This document shows positions 47,375 through 51,156 of a stretch of DNA of 51,156 bases, in pieces. The DNA comes from a virus. Positions within the stretch are counted from its first letter, which is position 1. Each line of letters begins with the position of its first letter. The DNA lies in the IMG/VR virus record IMGVR_UViG_3300024348_000060, positions 1 through 51,156 of that record; one strand, given 5' to 3'. Below the pieces are notes generated by a model. It was not told the DNA's origin, made no database searches, and was given only the letters and a program-made list of their open reading frames with translations. Both the position numbers and the translations under genes were made by a program.

Positions 47375-48250
47375 ATGAGTGCAATTGGAGGTAAAGTAAG
47401 AGAACAGAGTAGTAATGACAATAACTACGAAAAGAAAGTAGGAATCTTTGAAGCTAATGTTGTAGCAATCAATCCAACAGCTGAAGAATACAGTAGTATT
47501 CTAGGTAGAGAGATTAGTCCAGACAGTAAAGCCACAGAATATCTAGGTGAGACTAGAGATGGAAACACATATCTACGTATAGATGTATGGTTACAAGAAG
47601 TTAAGAATCAAGATAACTTTAAAGTGAGTTTCTTTCTAGAAGACAAACAACGTCAGAACAGAGATGGAACAAAGAACCAATATATCAATAGTGTTGGTAC
47701 TACATCTTGGGCTGATGATGAGTCTAATTTATATGACTGGTTTACAAAAGACCGTGATTTTCGTGTAGCTTATGTAGGTGAGGAAGATTTATATAACTTT
47801 ATGCAGAAGTGGCTATCTAAGCTAGACTATCGTGATGTTGAAACAGAACTACAACTTGACTGGAAAAAGTTGATGAGAGGTGATGTAAGAGACCTTAAGA
47901 GTCAAATTGGTGGTGATTATTGTGACACTGTTGTTTCAATGGCTACAGTAGTAGTTAGAGAGCGCGATGGTGAATCTAAAGAGTACCAGGGTATCTATAA
48001 CAAAGGTTTCTTATCTGGATGGGCTATGAAGTTCTTTAGAGCTGTAGATTATACAGACAAAAGAGTTGTAGAGTCTCTTAAATCTAAGAAGTCTAAAGAG
48101 CTAAAACAACACGAAAGGTTTATAGTTCAAGTGAGTGGTGAGTATGGTTGTAAAGACTATTACATCCTCAAAGAAATGGAAAGCTATAATCCTGATGACA
48201 ACCTAGTTGCTTCAGACAAACATATCTCAGATGATGGAGATGATTATTAG
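47375..48250 (+). CDS. Single-strand DNA-binding-like protein
   Basis: 291 aa with a beta-rich body and an acidic end (ISDDGDDY). Acidic tails are typical of phage SSB proteins that recruit partners. It follows the Sak4-like ATPase and precedes the primase. No clear OB signature can be read, so the call depends on context. Closed by a strong terminator. Confidence 0.6.
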   Translation: MSAIGGKVREQSSNDNNYEKKVGIFEANVVAINPTAEEYSSILGREISPDSKATEYLGETRDGNTYLRIDVWLQEVKNQDNFKVSFFLEDKQRQNRDGTKNQYINSVGTTSWADDESNLYDWFTKDRDFRVAYVGEEDLYNFMQKWLSKLDYRDVETELQLDWKKLMRGDVRDLKSQIGGDYCDTVVSMATVVVRERDGESKEYQGIYNKGFLSGWAMKFFRAVDYTDKRVVESLKSKKSKELKQHERFIVQVSGEYGCKDYYILKEMESYNPDDNLVASDKHISDDGDDY

Positions 48251-48270
48251 TAAATAAATAAGTTTAATAA

Positions 48271-48303
48271 GAGCTCTCTTCAGAAATGTTGAGAGCTTTT
48301 TTA
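48271..48303 (+). terminator. Intrinsic terminator after the SSB-like gene
   Basis: AGCTCTC (48271-48277) and GAGAGCT (48290-48296) form 7 perfect pairs, then a run of T residues (48296-48302). Confidence 0.85.
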
Positions 48304-48315
48304 ATTTAATAAAGA

Positions 48316-49329
48316 ATGATTAAAGGAAATAAAAAACAACAACTAAGTAAATCGTTTATTCTTTCCAAAATATCTTCATATGATGTCTTTAAGTTTTATA
48401 TGCCTAATAATAATTGGCAAGTGAATGTAGTTACACATTCTCCTTTCAGAGATGAGAGAACTCCTTCCTTCCTTATAGGTACCAAAGATTCAGTAGACTC
48501 ATTAAGTTTTATTGACTTTGGAGATACTAAATTTAAAGGTGACTGTTTCACATTTGTAATGCAGTTATATAACATTTCTAATTTTGTTGATGTCTTGAAA
48601 AAGATTGATGTAGATTTTGGACTAGGTGTTACTAAAGGTTCAGATACAGGTAAGTATAAGAAGATCATAACCAACTATGTCAAACCAGAGATAAAAGCTA
48701 AAGACTATTCTTTTATTCAGGTGAAGACTAGAAAGTTTACAAATTTAGAACTCTCTTATTGGAATGATTATTATCAAGATGTAGATGATCTAAAAGCTAA
48801 CAATGTGCACTCTATTGCTGAAGTGTATCTAAACAAGAAGCGTATTGTACTAAATGACAATGAGCTCAGGTTTGGTTATCTATATGATGGTAATTGGAAA
48901 ATCTATAGACCTTTCTCAGATAGAAAATGGAAATGGATGCCTAATAACGTACCTATCACAGCAATGGACGGAATGGATGATATCAAAGATTGCCATACAG
49001 CTTTCATTACTAAGAGTAAGAAGGATTATATGGTGATGAAAAAGATATTCCCAACTGTTTGTGCTGTACAGAACGAAGGTGTAGCATGTTTCTCTTATGA
49101 CAATGTTGAATACATTACTGATAATTCAGAGAAGCAGATATTATCTTTCGATTCAGATACTACAGGTGTGAACAATAGTATAGACATTACCAACATGTTT
49201 GGTTTTGATTATTGCAATGTTCCTAAGAAGTATCTACCAGAAGGTATTAATGATTGGGCTGATCTTGCAAAAGGTCACGGACTTAGAGTAATAGAAGATT
49301 ATTTAATAAATAAATCAATACTAAAATGA
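48316..49329 (+). CDS. DnaG-type primase
   Basis: 337 aa. SPFRDERTPSF at 42-52 and GDCFTFVMQL at 75-84 are the CHC2-like module, but the zinc Cys/His are missing. TOPRIM-like parts: TKSKKDYMVMKKI near 232-244, NEGVACFS near 253-260, FDSD at 278-281. Primes the polymerase at the fork. Overlaps the next gene by 4 nt. Confidence 0.8.
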   Translation: MIKGNKKQQLSKSFILSKISSYDVFKFYMPNNNWQVNVVTHSPFRDERTPSFLIGTKDSVDSLSFIDFGDTKFKGDCFTFVMQLYNISNFVDVLKKIDVDFGLGVTKGSDTGKYKKIITNYVKPEIKAKDYSFIQVKTRKFTNLELSYWNDYYQDVDDLKANNVHSIAEVYLNKKRIVLNDNELRFGYLYDGNWKIYRPFSDRKWKWMPNNVPITAMDGMDDIKDCHTAFITKSKKDYMVMKKIFPTVCAVQNEGVACFSYDNVEYITDNSEKQILSFDSDTTGVNNSIDITNMFGFDYCNVPKKYLPEGINDWADLAKGHGLRVIEDYLINKSILK

Positions 49330-49616
49330 ATAAAGAAATAATAAAAAAGTTAGAATTAGTTCTTGAAGACTTAAAAATGTTAAAAGCTGGAACTTGGGTA
49401 CCTGATGATGAATCATGTGATTCAAGCATAAGTAACATAGAAGATGTTATATCAGACCTCAGTATGAGCATTAAACCTCTTGAATATGATATCAAGAACA
49501 ACATCGAGTGGTTATATACCACTACAGAAGATGAAGTACAATGCATTGGTGTAGAAAACTTAGAAGGTATACTACGACAATATATCAATGAAGATCTTTC
49601 AATATCACTAGAATAA
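49326..49616 (+). CDS. Hypothetical helical protein
   Basis: 96 aa, Leu-rich helices (MNKEIIKKLELVLEDLKMLK), acidic. Overlaps the primase by 4 nt. Unknown. Confidence 0.6.
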   Translation: MNKEIIKKLELVLEDLKMLKAGTWVPDDESCDSSISNIEDVISDLSMSIKPLEYDIKNNIEWLYTTTEDEVQCIGVENLEGILRQYINEDLSISLE

Positions 49617-49637
49617 TTAATCAATAAATCAATAAAA

Positions 49638-50420
49638 ATGAAAAGTACAATTAAATCAGGAAGTGCAGAAGCGTTACAAATAATGTTAAATGCATCAGTG
49701 CCAGAACAGACAAAAACTTACAAACCAGTAAGTCATCAAGAACTAATGGACCTTACATTAGAAAGCATTCATCAATCAGGTTATGAACTTGCAAGTCAAG
49801 AGTATAGTGTAGCTGAAGATGGTGGTGTTGCTAATGGTAAGTATACCATTTCTAATGTTGCTGATAGTGAAATGCAACTACAAGTAGCTTGGCAGAATAG
49901 CTATAACAAGAAAGTGAGCTTAAAGTTTGCTCTTGGTACCAGGATAATGATTTGTGCTAACGGAATGGTTAGTGGAAACTATGGTAGTTTTAAGAGTAAG
50001 CATGTAGGTGATGTGCAAACAGTAGCACCTGCAAGTATTGTAGAATATATTAAGAAAGGATCATCTGCATTCTCATCATTACAAAGAGATAGAGATTTAT
50101 TTAAGCAGTATGAAGCTACTGACCAAGTTCAAGCAGAGCTACTAGGTAGAATGTTTATTCAGGATGACCTTATAACTTCTACACAACTTAACATCATTAA
50201 GAGAGAGTTGATTAATCCAACTCATAACTATGGTGCTGATGGAAGTTTGTGGGAATTGTATAACCATGCAACATTTGCATTAAAAGGTTCACATCCTTCT
50301 AGATGGATGTCTGCACACTCAGAGTTGCATACATTCTTTAGTAACATTATAGCTCCATCACCTGCTATAATAGATGCACCTTCTTTTGTAACAGCTGATA
50401 ACCAAATAGAGATGTTTTAA
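49638..50420 (+). CDS. DUF932-like protein
   Basis: 260 aa. FALGTRIMICANGMVSGNYG near 96-115 and HNYGADGSLWELYNHATFAL near 201-220 are characteristic of the DUF932 group of phage and plasmid proteins. No enzymatic residues are established for this group. It is preceded by an AATCAATAAATCAATAAAA leader. Confidence 0.75.
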   Translation: MKSTIKSGSAEALQIMLNASVPEQTKTYKPVSHQELMDLTLESIHQSGYELASQEYSVAEDGGVANGKYTISNVADSEMQLQVAWQNSYNKKVSLKFALGTRIMICANGMVSGNYGSFKSKHVGDVQTVAPASIVEYIKKGSSAFSSLQRDRDLFKQYEATDQVQAELLGRMFIQDDLITSTQLNIIKRELINPTHNYGADGSLWELYNHATFALKGSHPSRWMSAHSELHTFFSNIIAPSPAIIDAPSFVTADNQIEMF

Positions 50421-50422
50421 TT

Positions 50423-50641
50423 ATGAAAGTGCAAGATCATATAAACGTATTACTTCAGATTGTTAAGAATAATCCAGAAGTAGCTGATTATCCATGTATA
50501 TATAGTACAGACGATGAAGGTAACTCTCATCATAAAGTTATATATACACCTACAGTAATGAGGGTGCAATCATTTGATAATCAATATCTCGAAATAGAAG
50601 ATTGTGAACCAACAGAGGGTAACTCTCTCTGTATAAACTAA
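50423..50641 (+). CDS. Hypothetical protein
   Basis: 72 aa, starts 2 nt after the previous stop (MKVQDHINVLLQIVKNNPEV). Ends DCEPTEGNSLCIN. Similar small proteins stand next to DUF932 genes in phages. Unknown. Confidence 0.6.
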   Translation: MKVQDHINVLLQIVKNNPEVADYPCIYSTDDEGNSHHKVIYTPTVMRVQSFDNQYLEIEDCEPTEGNSLCIN

Positions 50642-50647
50642 GTAAAT

Positions 50648-51156
50648 ATGAAATGGGATAATTTTAAATCTAAATTCCACCCATCGTGGCATAGTAAAAT
50701 GAAACCATTTGTAGAGAGTAAAGAATGTGATGATATATATGCATTCTTGAAAAAGGAGAGTAAGAGGGGCAAGCAAATTGCTCCTCTGTCTTCTAATGTC
50801 TATAGATGTTTTCAGGAAACTAAACTAGATGAGGTGAAAGCAGTAATTATAGGTATGTGTCCATATCACACCTTTAAGTACAATTTACCAGTAGCAGATG
50901 GTTTGTTAATGGGATGTTCTATTACAGAATATTTACAGCCATCTTTAGATAACTTTTACAGATCTATTGAAAAAGAATTTCATAGAGGGCTTAGTTTAAG
51001 TTATGATCCAACGCCTGATGTAGCTTATTTAGCTAACCAGGGTGTACTGATGCTTAATGTAGCACTAACTACAGAGAAGAACAAAGCAGGCAGTCACATA
51101 GCATTATGGGAACCCTTCACAAAGTATTTGTTTGAAGAAGTTCTTAATCCGCTAGG
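50648..51156 (+). CDS. Uracil-DNA glycosylase-like protein, cut by window edge
   Basis: 169 residues visible, C-terminus beyond the window. VIIGMCPYHTF at 67-76 aligns with the UNG motif GQDPYH, but Gln-Asp is replaced by Met-Cys, so the water-activating Asp is missing. VADGLLMGCS and GVLMLNVALTT with GSH near the visible end match the fold (LLLN...G.H). It may bind uracil DNA without normal catalysis or use another acid. The second His motif is not in view. Confidence 0.75.
   Translation, partial: MKWDNFKSKFHPSWHSKMKPFVESKECDDIYAFLKKESKRGKQIAPLSSNVYRCFQETKLDEVKAVIIGMCPYHTFKYNLPVADGLLMGCSITEYLQPSLDNFYRSIEKEFHRGLSLSYDPTPDVAYLANQGVLMLNVALTTEKNKAGSHIALWEPFTKYLFEEVLNPL

Overview
The window is about half of a double-stranded DNA phage genome, best read as a crAss-like phage (order Crassvirales) of a Bacteroidota, probably flavobacterial, host. 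Reasons: a large terminase, an 860-aa portal and a capsid protein are followed by two blocks of virion genes that include HU/IHF-like proteins and a metallophosphoesterase; a facing replication block carries a family-B DNA polymerase, a DnaB-type helicase, a DnaG-type primase, an SF2 helicase, a Sak4-like ATPase and a uracil-DNA glycosylase-like protein. The DNA is AT-rich, most starts lack a Shine-Dalgarno and have A/T-rich leaders, and a few upstream sites resemble the Bacteroidota -7 box TAnnTTTG.

Layout. 1-22312 (minus strand): virion block, read from right to left: a winged-helix protein, HU/IHF, a zinc protein, small proteins with a possible small terminase, TerL, portal, an acidic scaffold-like protein, major capsid protein, neck/ring-type proteins, tail and fibre proteins with Thr-rich linkers, membrane proteins, metallophosphoesterase, a second IHF-like protein and the start of a large tail protein. 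22313-22583: divergent intergenic region full of G/C-tract dyads. 22584-28515 (plus): short early-type genes and three intergenic stretches that fold well on paper. 28518-36548 (plus): accessory array described below. 36566-39924: a frameshifted small gene, a MazG-like enzyme, and a surface-glycan set (two glycosyltransferases, two sulfotransferases). 39934-51156: replication and recombination genes, ending inside a UDG-like gene.

The striking part is 28.5-36.5 kb. Small unrelated same-strand ORFs are separated by short sites made of two nested boxes. Each unit starts with GTT+arm and ends with the exact complement of that arm+AAC (R boxes); a second pair of boxes (L boxes), 5-7 nt inside AAC and about 2-3 nt before GTT, is complementary to its partner across the next interval. 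Arms differ from unit to unit but stay complementary within a unit (for example GTTAGGGTGC/GCACCCTAAC, GTTATATGC/GCATATAAC, GTATAACAT/ATGTTATAC). This is the topology of integron attC cassettes (R''-L''...L'-R', crossover at G|TT), yet no integron integrase is in the window, and in about half the units the site lies inside an ORF, so cassette exchange would swap protein C-termini. The same region holds a class-II tRNA with an abnormal anticodon arm, followed by about 630 nt without an ORF that has many stems and a pseudoknot, resembling the giant phage RNAs of the GOLLD/ROOL kind.

Working together: the plus-strand right block would replicate the genome, the minus-strand left block builds the particle, the glycan genes probably remodel host or virion surfaces, and the array is probably a gene-capture and diversification zone. 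Functions are from motif reading only; no database search was possible.
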